Of a DNA stretch of 64,000 nt, positions 30,124-41,128 are shown in pieces. Source of the stretch: Flavobacteriales bacterium (GTDB lineage Bacteria > Bacteroidota > Bacteroidia > Flavobacteriales_F > PHOS-HE28); assembly GCA_016703005.1 (NCBI GenBank), contig JADJCX010000033.1, positions 372,001 through 436,000 on the forward strand. The letters run 5' to 3'. The notes below the pieces were generated by a model, which saw only the letters and a list, made by a program, of their open reading frames with translations, did not search any database and had not been told where the DNA came from. A program made the position numbers and the translations under genes. Each line of letters begins with the position of its first letter. Positions within the stretch are counted from its first letter, which is position 1.

Positions 30124-31163
30124 GCCGGCAACACCTCGGGCCGTTGGTGGCGGAGCCGCGGATCAGCGTTTCCATCCCCTGCCGCAACGAACAGGGGTTC
30201 ATCGGCGCTTGCTTGCGTTCCATCATCGCCGCCGACCGGTCGGGCATGCATGTACGCGTGTTCGTTTGCGATGGCATGAGCGATGACGGCACGCGTCAGG
30301 AGATCGCACCCCTGCTTGCGCTGAACAGCTTCATCTCGCTGATCGAGAATCCTCAGCGTACAACACCCATCGCCATGAACCTTGGCTTGCGGGCTGTTCC
30401 TTGCGATGTGGGCATCATCCTCGGTGCGCATGCCGAGGTGGCGCCGGACTTCTTCAAAACCAACATCGCCGCGCTTCGCAGTGCGGCGGAAGCCGGATGC
30501 GCCGGAGGGGTTATCGAGAGCATCTACACGGATCCCACTTCCCGCGCTATCGGTGCGGCCATGGCCCATCCGTTCGGCGTAGGAGGGGCACATTTCCGCA
30601 CGGGCCGCAAGAGCGGCTTCGTGGATACGGTTGCTTTCGGTGCTTATCGAAGCGAGGTTTTCGAGAGGGTGGGCTGGTTCGATGAAATGCTGACCCGCAA
30701 TCAGGATGATGAATTCAACTTCCGCGTAACGGAGGCGGGCTTCCGCATACTGCTCGATCCAGCGATCAGGAGCCGTTATGTCGTGCGAGCGAGTTTCAAC
30801 AAGCTTTGGCGGCAGTACTACCAATACGGCTATTGGAAAGTGTATGTGAACCGGAAGCATCGTTCGGTGACCACCGGGCGACAATTGGTGCCAGCAGCAT
30901 GGATCGCCTTTTTGGCCTTGGGAGGTGCGCTCGCGTTGTTCTTTCCATGGGCCCGATGGTTTTTCTTCGGCGGGATCGCGGCGTACGTTCTGGCTGCTTT
31001 GGTCGCTGGTCTTTCTGCCACACGCGCCGTCGACTTGCCCAGGGTGCTTCGCGCCTTCGTTACGTTGCACGCGGCATACGGGCTTGGCTACTGGGCGGGT
31101 ATCTTCCGATTCGTCCTCCGTGGTGCTTCCCCAGCGCGATCGAGTGAAACCCTATCGCGATGA
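30120..31163 (+). CDS. GT2 family glycosyltransferase with C-terminal membrane helices
   Basis: This 347-residue protein starts MSRQHLGPLVAEPRISVSIP. The GT-A domain has CRNEQGFIGACLRSIIAAD, VFVCDGMSDDGTRQEI, GAHAEVAPDFFKTN and DEMLTRNQDDEFNFRVTEAG, the last resembling the catalytic-base ED/DDE region. Helices near residues 245-310 (PAAWIAFLALGGALALFFPW, FGGIAAYVLAALVAGLSATR) anchor it to the membrane, as in succinoglycan ExoA-like proteins. ATG at 30120 overlaps the previous stop and its own stop overlaps the next start, so it belongs to the same operon. Sugar specificity cannot be read. Confidence 0.88.
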   Translation: MSRQHLGPLVAEPRISVSIPCRNEQGFIGACLRSIIAADRSGMHVRVFVCDGMSDDGTRQEIAPLLALNSFISLIENPQRTTPIAMNLGLRAVPCDVGIILGAHAEVAPDFFKTNIAALRSAAEAGCAGGVIESIYTDPTSRAIGAAMAHPFGVGGAHFRTGRKSGFVDTVAFGAYRSEVFERVGWFDEMLTRNQDDEFNFRVTEAGFRILLDPAIRSRYVVRASFNKLWRQYYQYGYWKVYVNRKHRSVTTGRQLVPAAWIAFLALGGALALFFPWARWFFFGGIAAYVLAALVAGLSATRAVDLPRVLRAFVTLHAAYGLGYWAGIFRFVLRGASPARSSETLSR

Positions 31164-32426
31164 GGGACCCGATCTCCGCTGCCTTCAGCGTTCTGCGACC
31201 GGCCCACGGCAAGGTTGCGGCGGGACTGCTCATTGCTACGACGGCAGGCCTCGTGCTATTGCAGGACTTTTTGTGGATCGTACTTGTTCCTTGTCTGATC
31301 GCTTTGGCGGTTCAGCACATCGGTGGAAGCCCGCGCACATTCAGGGTGTCTTGGACTTCGCCGTTGGTTTGGATGCTCTTGCTGTATTGCGCGTACCTCC
31401 TTGGCTTGGCGTGGTCCACGAACTTCGACTACGCCCTTTTCGATCTGCAGGTGAAGGCACCCATGTTGGCCGTGCCGCTCGTGGTCTTTGTTCTTCGAAG
31501 GTTCGCGGATCGGCGGCCGGGAGTTGTTGCTGGTGTTCAGTTGGGCGTGTGCTTTGGCGGTTGCGTTCTGTGCCGTGGTGGCATGCTGGCGCTATGGAAC
31601 GCACTGGTGGGGATATCATGTGTCCGGAACGGCAACGGTCCCCACTACGGTCTACTTCATTTCGAGCGAGTTCTCTCGCTTCATGCACCCCAGCTATTTC
31701 GCGCTGTACTTGTGCTTTGCCTTGGCATCATGCGATTTCCCATCAACACGATGGTCGCGCGTCGATGTACTACTGATGTCTCTGATCGTTCTCGGCATTC
31801 TACTCAGCGCCAGCAAGGCCGGATGGATCGCGTTGGCCGCATACTGGGGTGCCCTCGGCGTGGTGCGGTGGAAGGATCGCGAAGAACGCAAGCGAAGGTT
31901 GATCGCCGGGACCTTGGTCGCCGCCGTGCTTGCCTTGCTGGTCTTCGCTTCACCGTTCTTCTCTGAAAAGGTCGACCAGTTCAAGAACGCCGCCCAAGGT
32001 GCGCCGGTCGATGTAAGTGCCGCAGGCAGTACGGAGTCGAGGGAGATGATCTGGGGGGAAGCACTACCACTGATACGTGAGCACCTGCCGCTGGGCACCG
32101 GCACCGGCGATGTGAAGGATGTATTGCTTGCGAACTATGCGGAAGCGGGCTTCACGCACGCTGTTGAACTGAAGCTGAACGCGCACAGCCAACTGCTTCA
32201 AACCCCGTTGACCCTCGGTTTGATCGGCGCCGTTCTGTTGATGCTGCATTTCGCTCTGCCTTTGATCCATGCCGCGCGACATCGCGATGGGTTGATGCTC
32301 GCTTTCCTTTGTTTCGTACTGTTCAATTGGGCGGTGGAGAGCATGCTGGAAACGCAGGCCGGTGTGGTCGTCCTTGCTTGGGGCGCATTGTTGTTGGCGT
32401 TCCGTGCCCCCGATACTTCAGCCTGA
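31160..32426 (+). CDS. O-antigen ligase-like membrane protein (WaaL type), one frameshift
   Basis: About 421 residues with many hydrophobic helices. Near position 32070 the sequence EALPLIREHLPLGTGTGDVK, followed by a His/Leu-rich loop (ELKLNAHSQLLQTPLTLGLI), matches the O-antigen ligase signature, including its conserved H..L..L in the last periplasmic loop. The frame slips near 31490: the upstream part runs through PMLAVPLVVFVLR and the downstream part resumes with GSRIGGRELLLVFSWACALA. The start at 31160 overlaps the GT2 stop (ATGA). It is the last gene of the four-gene overlapping run. Transfer or polymerisation of the glycan is inferred. Confidence 0.8.
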
Positions 32427-32429
32427 ATT

Positions 32430-32491
32430 TGTCATTTCGAGCTCAGTCGAGAAACCATCATTTCCACATCTCCTTCATCTTCACATCTTCA
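32430..32491. repeat. Intergenic TCATTTCGAG palindrome plus CTTCACATCT word repeat
   Basis: TCATTTCGAGCTCAGTCGAG resembles the imperfect palindrome seen often between Bacteroidota genes. It is followed by variants of the word CTTCACATCT (TTTCCACATCTCC, ATCTTCACATCTTC). The same words recur near 41.1 and 42.06 kb. It fills the spacer between the ligase and aminotransferase genes. Confidence 0.6.
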
Positions 32492-33703
32492 ATGATCCCC
32501 TTCAGCCCGCCACGCATCGATGAGCGCACCATTGCGGAAGTAACCGCCGCATTGCGCAGTGGCTGGATCACCACCGGCCCGCGCACCAAGGACTTCGAGA
32601 AACGATTGGCTGCGTACTGTGATGTGGGAACGGTGATCGCGCTCAATAGCTGGACCAACGCGGCTGAATTGGTACTACGCTGGTTCGGCATTGGCCCGGG
32701 CGATGAGGTGATCGTACCTGCCTACACCTATTGCGCCACGGCCAATATCGTTATGCATGTGGGTGCGAAACCCGTGATGGTGGATGTGCTCGACGATTTC
32801 ACCATTGACCCGGCAGCCGTGCGTCGTGCGATCACCCCGCACACCAAGTGTATCATACCCGTTGACATCGGTGGGCTGCCTGCCAACGTTCCGGAGATCA
32901 TGCGCATTGCTGAAGAGGCGCGCCTCGTATTCGCACCCACGCCGACATCCAACGCCCAGCTTCAGTTGGGTCGGCCATTGGTGCTTTCGGATGCCGCGCA
33001 CTCCTTCGGCGCCACGATCAACGGCAGGAAAGTCGGGGCGCAGGCCGATATCACCGGTTTCAGTTTCCATGCTGTGAAAAACCTCACTACCGCCGAAGGT
33101 GGGGCGCTCGCGTTGAACATGCCCGCGCCTTTCGACAACGCAGCGCTGTACAAGCACTTCAATACGATGAGCCTGCACGGCCAGAACAAGGACGCGCTGG
33201 CCAAGACCCAAGCCGGGGCATGGCGTTACGACGTGGAGTTCGCAGGGTGGAAATGCAACATGACCGACTTACAGGCCGCTATCGGTATCGTTGAATTGGA
33301 GCGGTATGACACCGAGACCCAACCACGCCGAAAGGCCATATGCGATCGTTATTCTGCTGCGTTCGCCGGTGATGAGCGGTTCCTTGTTCCTGATTTCGAA
33401 CAGGATGGTCGTGTGGGCAGTTATCACCTTTTCATGCTGCGGGTCGCGCGTGCAACGGAAGACCAGCGTGATGCGATCATCGCCGCCATTGCAAAGAGCG
33501 AGGTGAGCGTCAACGTCCACTTCATCCCCATGCCGATGCTCACGGTGTACAAGAACCTCGGCTACCGCATTGCGGACTATCCGAACACGTACAAGCAATA
33601 CAGCCGCGAGATCAGCCTGCCGGTCTACTTCGACCTTTCCGATGCGCAGGTCGACCAGGTCGTTGCTGCGGTGAAGGAGGCGGTCGGAGAGAATATCCAA
33701 TGA
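32492..33703 (+). CDS. DegT/DnrJ/EryC1/StrS aminotransferase for sugar nucleotides
   Basis: This 403-residue protein starts MIPFSPPRIDERTIAEVTAA. It has VGTVIALNSWTNAAELVLRW, PGDEVIVPAYTYCATANIV, the cofactor Asp in LVLSDAAHSFGATINGR, and GFSFHAVKNLTTAEGGALAL with the Schiff-base Lys. NMTDLQAAIGIVELERYD and SVNVHFIPMPMLTVYKNLGY complete the fold. It resembles PglE/WecE-type transaminases that aminate 4-keto-6-deoxy sugars, which the dehydratase at 42955-44856 could supply. It sits between the glycan operon and the phosphoglycosyl transferase. The frame upstream is open into repeat sequence but only this start fits the family. Confidence 0.9.
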   Translation: MIPFSPPRIDERTIAEVTAALRSGWITTGPRTKDFEKRLAAYCDVGTVIALNSWTNAAELVLRWFGIGPGDEVIVPAYTYCATANIVMHVGAKPVMVDVLDDFTIDPAAVRRAITPHTKCIIPVDIGGLPANVPEIMRIAEEARLVFAPTPTSNAQLQLGRPLVLSDAAHSFGATINGRKVGAQADITGFSFHAVKNLTTAEGGALALNMPAPFDNAALYKHFNTMSLHGQNKDALAKTQAGAWRYDVEFAGWKCNMTDLQAAIGIVELERYDTETQPRRKAICDRYSAAFAGDERFLVPDFEQDGRVGSYHLFMLRVARATEDQRDAIIAAIAKSEVSVNVHFIPMPMLTVYKNLGYRIADYPNTYKQYSREISLPVYFDLSDAQVDQVVAAVKEAVGENIQ

Positions 33704-33822
33704 TCAATAACCAATGCTCAATGTCCAAGTCCTGAAGCCCTATGGCGGCTTATGCGAACTTCCACTGAAGTTGCATCCCTTGATCATTGAATATTGAACA
33801 TTGGATATTGAGCATTCGTAGC
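33703..33822. repeat. Inverted arms of CAATGATCAAT/ATTGAATATTG word repeat
   Basis: The left arm (ATGATCAATAACCAATGCTC, AATGTCCAAG, 33703-33731) and the right arm (CTTGATCATTGAATATTG, AACATTGGATATTGAGCAT, 33780-33816) are inverted, word-shuffled versions of each other around a ~50-base ordinary spacer. Their AT-rich content differs sharply from the GC-rich genes around them. Confidence 0.7.
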
Positions 33823-33823
33823 G

Positions 33824-34411
33824 ATGAAGCGCCTCTTCGACATCCTCTTCTCATTCCTGCTGCTGCTGCTGCTCCTGCCCCTGCTTTTGGTCATTGCCCT
33901 TCTGATCGCGGTGACTTCCCCAGGTGGCGCCTTCTTCAGGCAGGTGCGAGTAGGGAAGGAGGGCCGCGAGTTCCGCTTGTTTAAATTCCGCACCATGCGG
34001 CCGGGCAGCGAAGCCAAGGGACAGATCACGGTCGGTTCGCGCGATCCACGGGTAACTGGCATCGGCCAAGTATTGCGCAGGACCAAATGCGACGAACTGC
34101 CCCAACTGCTGAATGTGCTGGTAGGGGATATGAGCATTGTGGGCCCACGTCCCGAGGTCCCCAAATACGTTGCGATGTACACCCCCGAACAACGGCGGGT
34201 GCTCACTGTTCGCCCGGGCATCACAGGTCCTGCAAGCGTTGAGTACATCAACGAGAACGAACTCTTGGGCCGCAGTCCCGACCCCGAGCGCACGTACATC
34301 GAGGAAGTGATGCCCGCCAAGCTGGCGATCGATCTGCGCTACGTTGAGCGCGCCTCGCTGACGACCGATCTGAAGATCATCGGTACCACCGTGCTCAAGT
34401 TGTTCCGGTAG
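33824..34411 (+). CDS. Bacterial sugar transferase (initiating phosphoglycosyl transferase)
   Basis: This 195-residue protein is a minimal monotopic phosphoglycosyl transferase (PglC/WcaJ catalytic domain): the N-terminal helix (FSFLLLLLLLPLLLVIALL), then SPGGAFFRQVRVGKEGREF, FKFRTMRP, IGQVLRRTKCDELPQLLNVL and VGDMSIVGPRPEVPKY, all family signatures, with catalytic Asp-Glu in TKCDELPQL. It would transfer a sugar phosphate from a UDP-sugar to undecaprenyl phosphate, the first step of glycan assembly. It lacks the extra N-terminal helices and Rossmann domain of WcaJ. A strong terminator follows. Confidence 0.93.
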   Translation: MKRLFDILFSFLLLLLLLPLLLVIALLIAVTSPGGAFFRQVRVGKEGREFRLFKFRTMRPGSEAKGQITVGSRDPRVTGIGQVLRRTKCDELPQLLNVLVGDMSIVGPRPEVPKYVAMYTPEQRRVLTVRPGITGPASVEYINENELLGRSPDPERTYIEEVMPAKLAIDLRYVERASLTTDLKIIGTTVLKLFR

Positions 34412-34416
34412 AAAAA

Positions 34417-34448
34417 CGAAAGCCCCGGTCATGGGACCGGGGCTTTCG
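34417..34448. terminator. Strong hairpin terminator after the sugar transferase gene
   Basis: CGAAAGCCCCGGTC and GACCGGGGCTTTCG form a perfect 14-bp stem with loop ATGG, preceded by GAAAAA. It begins 6 bases after the stop. The GC-only stretch starts 13 bases after it. Confidence 0.85.
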
Positions 34449-34460
34449 CGGTGCGCTTTT

Positions 34461-36206
<1,746 letters not shown>

Positions 36207-36212
36207 TACAGC

Positions 36213-37904
36213 TTACTTGCTCACCACCACGCGGAACGCGCTGGTGCGGCCGTCAGCAAAGTTCATGTTGAATGTGTACGTGCCAGCAGCAACGTCGCTC
36301 ACGTTCACCACCAAGGTGCCGTTGCCAACGTTCACGCGCTGCTCCTTCACCAATTTGCCGTTCACATCAACCACACGCAGGTCGGCCATGCCGCTGAAGC
36401 CGGTCATTGGCACTTTCACTTCGCTGTTGCTCGGGTTCGGGAACGCGGTGAGGTCAACAGCATTCGCGCCTTCTTGGACGCTCACATCAGCACTGCCGAA
36501 CAGCACGCCGATCGCGCTCGGCATATCAGTGCCAAAGGCGACGCATATTCCGGCGCCATTGTCGACCACAGTGGTCGGCTGATCAGTGCGGTGGTTCTCT
36601 CGCGTAGTTGTAGTAGTTGTCGAAGCCTTGGAAATTTGCGCATCATAAGTGGTAAGGCAGAACAAGTACCGCTGATCGTTCACCAATTGGAAGGCCTGTT
36701 CGAAAGGGTATGTAGACCAACTGCCCTTCCCATGGGTTGTCGGGGTAGGTGTACTCGGCGAAAGCCACCTCATTGCAGATCATCGGTGGTGGCATCCGCA
36801 ATACCAGTGAACACGTCGTTCCACGCAAATGCTCGGACCTCTATCAGATCGCCTGTCACTGAGTCGGCGCCAGCCGAAACAGAGACATACAGCCCCATGG
36901 CGCCGATGCGGCTCGCGTTCGGGTCGCGGAAGTGCACGCAGCTCTGGAACGTTCCTAGTGGATTGGGCTGGAAGAAATCAGCAGGTGTTGGTAGTTCGCT
37001 CGCATCCAATTTTGCCAATGTGTACAAGGAGTCAATTAGGAAATCGTTTACGTGACTGTTGTCATTAGGAAGGTCATCAGTAATACCGCTATCGATTGTG
37101 TACTTCATCGAGTACAAGCCGCTATACGCCGATTGGTTGAACTTCAGGCAGGTCGATGAAAATGCTGTCGCCGGCAATAATGTCAACACCCGCGGAGGTT
37201 TGGTTATACAGCGAGCCACCGTTGGTCACCTCAGCGCTCAACGTAACCCAACTTGATCGGTCGTTCCGTAGTTGTGAACCCACGCCCAGGCTGAACACGT
37301 TGAATTCGGTTGCGTTCGAGCAAAGCGCGGCAGGGTAAGCCGTACTACGGGCCAACAATGGGTCGGCCTTGTAAACGCTCAGGTTATTGGTGAATGCACC
37401 ATTGATCGCACCGATGAACATCACCACGTTGCCCGCTTCGATCTCGCTCTGGAGGTCGGCACCGGCATCTTGGCTGATCATTACGGTTGGAATGGTAACG
37501 TCGGCACCATAGGTACCAGCACCCATCCCTACTGGACCACCGGGAGCGTTATTGATGATCACGCAGCCGATGGCGCCTTCGTTCTGGGCCATCAGCGCCT
37601 TCAGGCTGAAGTTGCAGGTTCCGCGGTAGCACACGGCGATCTTGCCGGCAACCGATGCACCGTTGACAAGCGTATCGCAACCGAGCGAATCGGCAGCCGA
37701 ACCGTCATCAACGAAAGCTGCGGTGCCGGTGATCGCGTTCAACGGGTCGTTCAGGTCAGCGGTTCCCCAGCCGCCTGCAGGATCGGCCCATGTAAAAGCG
37801 TAGCTGCCGGACAGCCCGGGCGGTTGTTGCACGAATACGATGATCTGCGCCTGCATGGTCGCAGCCAAGCCGAGCGCGGCTAGGGTGGAGTAAATTTTCT
37901 TCAT
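36213..37904 (-). CDS. T9SS protein with PA-like domain, two frameshifts
   Basis: About 563 residues, starting MKKIYSTLAALGLAATMQAQ (signal peptide). Residues ~55-170 are a protease-associated (PA) domain: LVNGASVAGKIAVCYRGTCN, FSLKALMAQNEGAIGCVIIN, IPTVMISQDAGADLQSEI. The frame changes near 37140 (after SIFIDLPEV) and near 36780 (after IADATTDDLQ). The rest ends with AFPNPSNSEVKVPMTGFSG and GTYTFNMNFADGRTSAFRVV, a T9SS type A sorting domain. No peptidase catalytic domain is seen, so this may be a PA-domain surface protein. Its stop lies only 7 bases from the GC-only stretch. Confidence 0.8.
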
Positions 37905-38085
37905 GTCCAGAGAGTTTGGTTTTGCTTAAGGTTGCGCGAATAGGAGAGCCGAATGTAATCGGCCCGGGGCAAAACGTTACGACACGCTTTGAACGATCCG
38001 TGCTAACCCGTTCACACCCCGGCAGGGCATCAGGACAAGTCGATCAAAAGGATGTTCCTGGCGGCCGAGATCTACGCTCGGGCGA

Positions 38086-39966
38086 TCACTGAACGACAAC
38101 GCTGAAGGCTGCTGACTTGTCCGCGGCCCGCACATTCAAGAGGTAGAGGCCTGGCGCGAGTGATCCCGTGGAGACCTCAACGAGCGTATTCACGGCTTTA
38201 TTTATGTACACCGAACGACCCATGATATCCGTGAGCAACAGTTCAGCACCGGGCAATTCCGGACCCCTGATGGCGAAGTGGCCGGTGCATGGATTCGGAT
38301 ACAATTCCAGCAGAAGAGGTTGCTCCCTTTCCGCTATGCCAACAACGAATTCGCTGTCGTCGAAGCCGACTCCTTTGACGTAGAAGTAATCCGCATGACC
38401 CAACACGTCGCCATTGGGTTCGCCGAACACGATCGGCAACTCGTACTGATGCTCTGCTCCGTTACTGATACATACGGGGCTGACGGTGTGGAACCACGCT
38501 CCACCCTCGGCGTCTGTTCCCGTAGTGAGGTTCTTGGGCAACGTGCTCAACTGGGCGTCCACATTATGCCCGAAGGCCCACACATCGGGAGTGAAGTTCT
38601 CCGGCTCGTTGGGGCCGCTGCTGTTCCAGCTGAAGAATACGCGGGTGCCATCCGCCGTGCGCGTGGCTTGTGGCCTATTGCTCTGCAACGGAATGAACGC
38701 TGGATCGCTGCTGGGCAAACCGAAGTCAGTGCCGAATACGTTCGTCACAAGCCTGCTGTTCCAATCCGTTCCATCCGATGTGGTGGCGTGGTAGAGGTAT
38801 TGGGTCTGGATGTCGCTGAAGATGTAGCCCTGCGAGTCGGGACTGGAATGGTAGCCCGAGAAGACCTCGCTGAACAGGTGCAATGTGCCGTTGTGGTCCA
38901 CCACGCAATCCATATCGCTGAACCAGGGCCGCGGCAGGCCGGTGTCGGTCGCTGGCTCCAGCACATCGGCATAGGTGGCGTCGTTGCTGAAGTCGTAACT
39001 GGGCAGTGGGTTCCAGCTACCACCGCCATCCGTCGTCTTCCACAGCATTGGCACGGGTCCTTGGGCAAGTCCATCGTTCGCTTTCGCGTTCAGCACCACA
39101 TAGCCCACCTGCCCATCCGGGCTGAAGGCCATGGTGTGGTTGATGTAGACCGGATTTCCGTCCACGCCAATGAACAGGTCCGGCGTTATAGCATTGGCGA
39201 TGCTCCAGTCGAAGGCGTTCGTTCCGCTGTTGAAGACACCCTTGTTCAAGTTGAGCACCGAAAAATTGACCGGGTCATCGACCGCCCGATAGCGCGTGCT
39301 CGCGCTCCAAACATCTCCGTTCGGGTTGGCGACCAAACCGCTCGGCTGGTACGTTGAGGTATCCCCGAAATGGTCCACGTACGCATCGGTGGCATCGGTG
39401 CCATCCAGTTTGGTTGAAGCTTCCGCCACCCACCCCCAGAACCTTGCGCCGGTAAGGGCTTGCAAGGCGTTGGTGTGCGAGACTACGTAAGCATTGGCCG
39501 GGTCGGTGTTGCCAGTCGGGTTGTACAGCACACAGTTCGGGTATCGGGTGCCAACGGCCGCGGCCGTTCCTGCGAACATGTTCGGCGTGATCAATGTTTG
39601 ATCGACCGTCCATGTTGCACCGCCGTCGGTGCTGTAGTCCACACGCAAACTGTTGTTGGTACCCAGGCCACCATGATCGGCAGGATCCTGCCGATGCTCG
39701 AAGATCACCGTATTGATAGCCGGGTTGTAGGCCACCTGGTCTTGGCTGGTAAGCAGTATGGAGTAGAAGTTGGCCGCTCCGCCGAGTTGTATCACGCTCG
39801 CAGCCTTGGCTTGGGTCTGCGCCGTGGGTTGCACGCCGTTCCTCAGCAATGGGCCTGGCACTTGCCGCTCGATCGGTGCGGCTGCGCTTGTAGGTCGCAA
39901 AACCATTTGGCCGTTTGCGCAAAGCGTAACCAAGCAGAAGAAAGGGAGGGAGCGGCGTGTAAGCAT
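38086..39966 (-). CDS. Secreted T9SS protein with sialidase/BNR-like propeller
   Basis: This 626-residue protein starts MLTRRSLPFFCLVTLCANGQ (signal peptide, preferred to an earlier in-frame ATG at 40026). Repeated Asp-box-like motifs (VDYSTDGGATWTVDQTLI, LWKTTDGGGSWNPLPSYDF, ATRTADGTRVFFSWNSSG) mark a six-bladed sialidase-type propeller. Catalytic sialidase residues (FRIP motif) are not visible, so an enzyme activity is not claimed. The C-terminus LLELYPNPCTGHFAIRGPEL ... GLYLLNVRAADKSAAFSVVV is a T9SS type A sorting domain. The gene is intact. Confidence 0.82.
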   Translation of the reverse strand: MLTRRSLPFFCLVTLCANGQMVLRPTSAAAPIERQVPGPLLRNGVQPTAQTQAKAASVIQLGGAANFYSILLTSQDQVAYNPAINTVIFEHRQDPADHGGLGTNNSLRVDYSTDGGATWTVDQTLITPNMFAGTAAAVGTRYPNCVLYNPTGNTDPANAYVVSHTNALQALTGARFWGWVAEASTKLDGTDATDAYVDHFGDTSTYQPSGLVANPNGDVWSASTRYRAVDDPVNFSVLNLNKGVFNSGTNAFDWSIANAITPDLFIGVDGNPVYINHTMAFSPDGQVGYVVLNAKANDGLAQGPVPMLWKTTDGGGSWNPLPSYDFSNDATYADVLEPATDTGLPRPWFSDMDCVVDHNGTLHLFSEVFSGYHSSPDSQGYIFSDIQTQYLYHATTSDGTDWNSRLVTNVFGTDFGLPSSDPAFIPLQSNRPQATRTADGTRVFFSWNSSGPNEPENFTPDVWAFGHNVDAQLSTLPKNLTTGTDAEGGAWFHTVSPVCISNGAEHQYELPIVFGEPNGDVLGHADYFYVKGVGFDDSEFVVGIAEREQPLLLELYPNPCTGHFAIRGPELPGAELLLTDIMGRSVYINKAVNTLVEVSTGSLAPGLYLLNVRAADKSAAFSVVVQ

Positions 39967-40041
39967 TGCACAAGGGTTGGTGTTCAATAGGATCGCAAGG
40001 GCAATGTAATCCCGAGGTCGATCCACTGGATCCAGCAGTGC

Positions 40042-40927
40042 CTACTGCTTCTCGTCCGCTTGACTTCCGGCACCCAGCCCGGCGCGTAGTCGTTCCAGGT
40101 CTTCGGCGCGTTCGCTATCGCCCAGTTTGGCGTAGCTGTTGGCGAGGTTGTTCAGAAGCCTTCGCACGATGTCGATGTTGGTGCACGGCAAATAGAAGGC
40201 TGGCTGCGCAGGCACCTTGATCTTCTCCAGGAACTCATCGATCTCGCTTTTGCCGAGGATATCGCCTTGGCTGAATGCGTTCACGTAAAAGGATGCTGCG
40301 TTCACTGCCCGATGCCGCGCTGTTCTCGTCCATGTACGCCAGCACGAAATGGTTGGGCAGGTTCACCCCACGCAGCGGCAGGTCCAAGTCCTCGGCCAAC
40401 ACCTGGTACAGGATGGCCAAACTCAACGGGTTTCCCTTGCGGCCGTCAAGCACTTCGTTGATGTAGCTGTTCTGCGGTGCGTGGTAGTTGCGCTTGTTGC
40501 CCTTAAAGCCGTGCACCTGGAAGAAGATGTGGTTGAAGACACGCACCTTTTCAAAGGCGGTGAGATTGTCGTTCAACTCCAGCCAGATATCCTGACGGAT
40601 AGCGGCCAGTTTGCTCTTCACACGGTATTCGTCCAACTCCGGATAACGGTACCGGGCCACGAGCATGGCGCCTTCCAACAGGTCCTCACCGCCTTTCTCT
40701 GCCCACGTTTCCAAGCCGCGTCGCACGGTATCCAGGTGGATCACATGCAGCAGATCTTCGATACGGTTCCGGCACAGGTCGCCCATTTCCTCGGTTTCCC
40801 AAGCCCGCTCCAACGCCGGTATCACAGGTCCCCCGATCTGCACCAAGCGCTCGCGCACCTGCGTGTAGATCACCTCGTCGGGATCGTCGATCAAACTGAT
40901 CAGGGCCGATATCTCATTCTCCGACAC
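40042..40927 (-). CDS. SirB1/transglutaminase-like family protein, one frameshift
   Basis: About 294 residues. EISALISLIDDPDEVIYTQV and IPALERAWETEEMGDLCRNR form a HEAT-like N-terminus. The transglutaminase-like core has NHIFFQVHGFKGNKRNYHAP, QNSYINEVLDGRKGNPLSLA and LPLRGVNLPNHFVLAYMDEN, as in SirB1 proteins, where the catalytic Cys is replaced and activity is unproven. The frame slips near 40317; the remainder ends with a short TPR-like helix pair (RRLLNNLANSYAKLGDSERA). The family is common next to housekeeping genes. Confidence 0.82.
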
Positions 40928-41047
40928 GAGCGACCGCTTTTGTGGTGCGGCTCGACGAAACTATCCAAGGGCCAATAGGCTTGTGGGGTATTGAATGGCT
41001 TTTGCCAAGACCCGACTGTTGAAGAGCGCGTATTTGAAAGGTGCATG

Positions 41048-41128
41048 TGGAAATATGGGAGATGTGGAAATGAAATGGCGCTCTGATCCGGCATCCCCAT
41101 CTTCACATCTCCCATATCTCCTACTTCT
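41048..41128. repeat. Inverted arms of GGGAGATGTGGAAATG/CATCTTCACATCTCCC word repeat
   Basis: The left arm (GGAAATATGGGAGATGTGGA, AATGAAATGG, 41051-41080) is matched in inverse by CCATCTTCACATCTCCCATA and TCTCCTACTTCTTCACATC (41098-41128) with an ~18-base spacer, so the pair can form a long imperfect hairpin. It lies between two co-directional genes. Confidence 0.7.

Noticed and set aside
29805..31070. 421-residue minus-strand frame under the polymerase and GT2 genes
   Set aside because: Antisense shadow; GT2 motifs on the plus strand are clear.
38278..39357. 359-residue plus-strand frame
   Set aside because: Antisense of the propeller T9SS protein.
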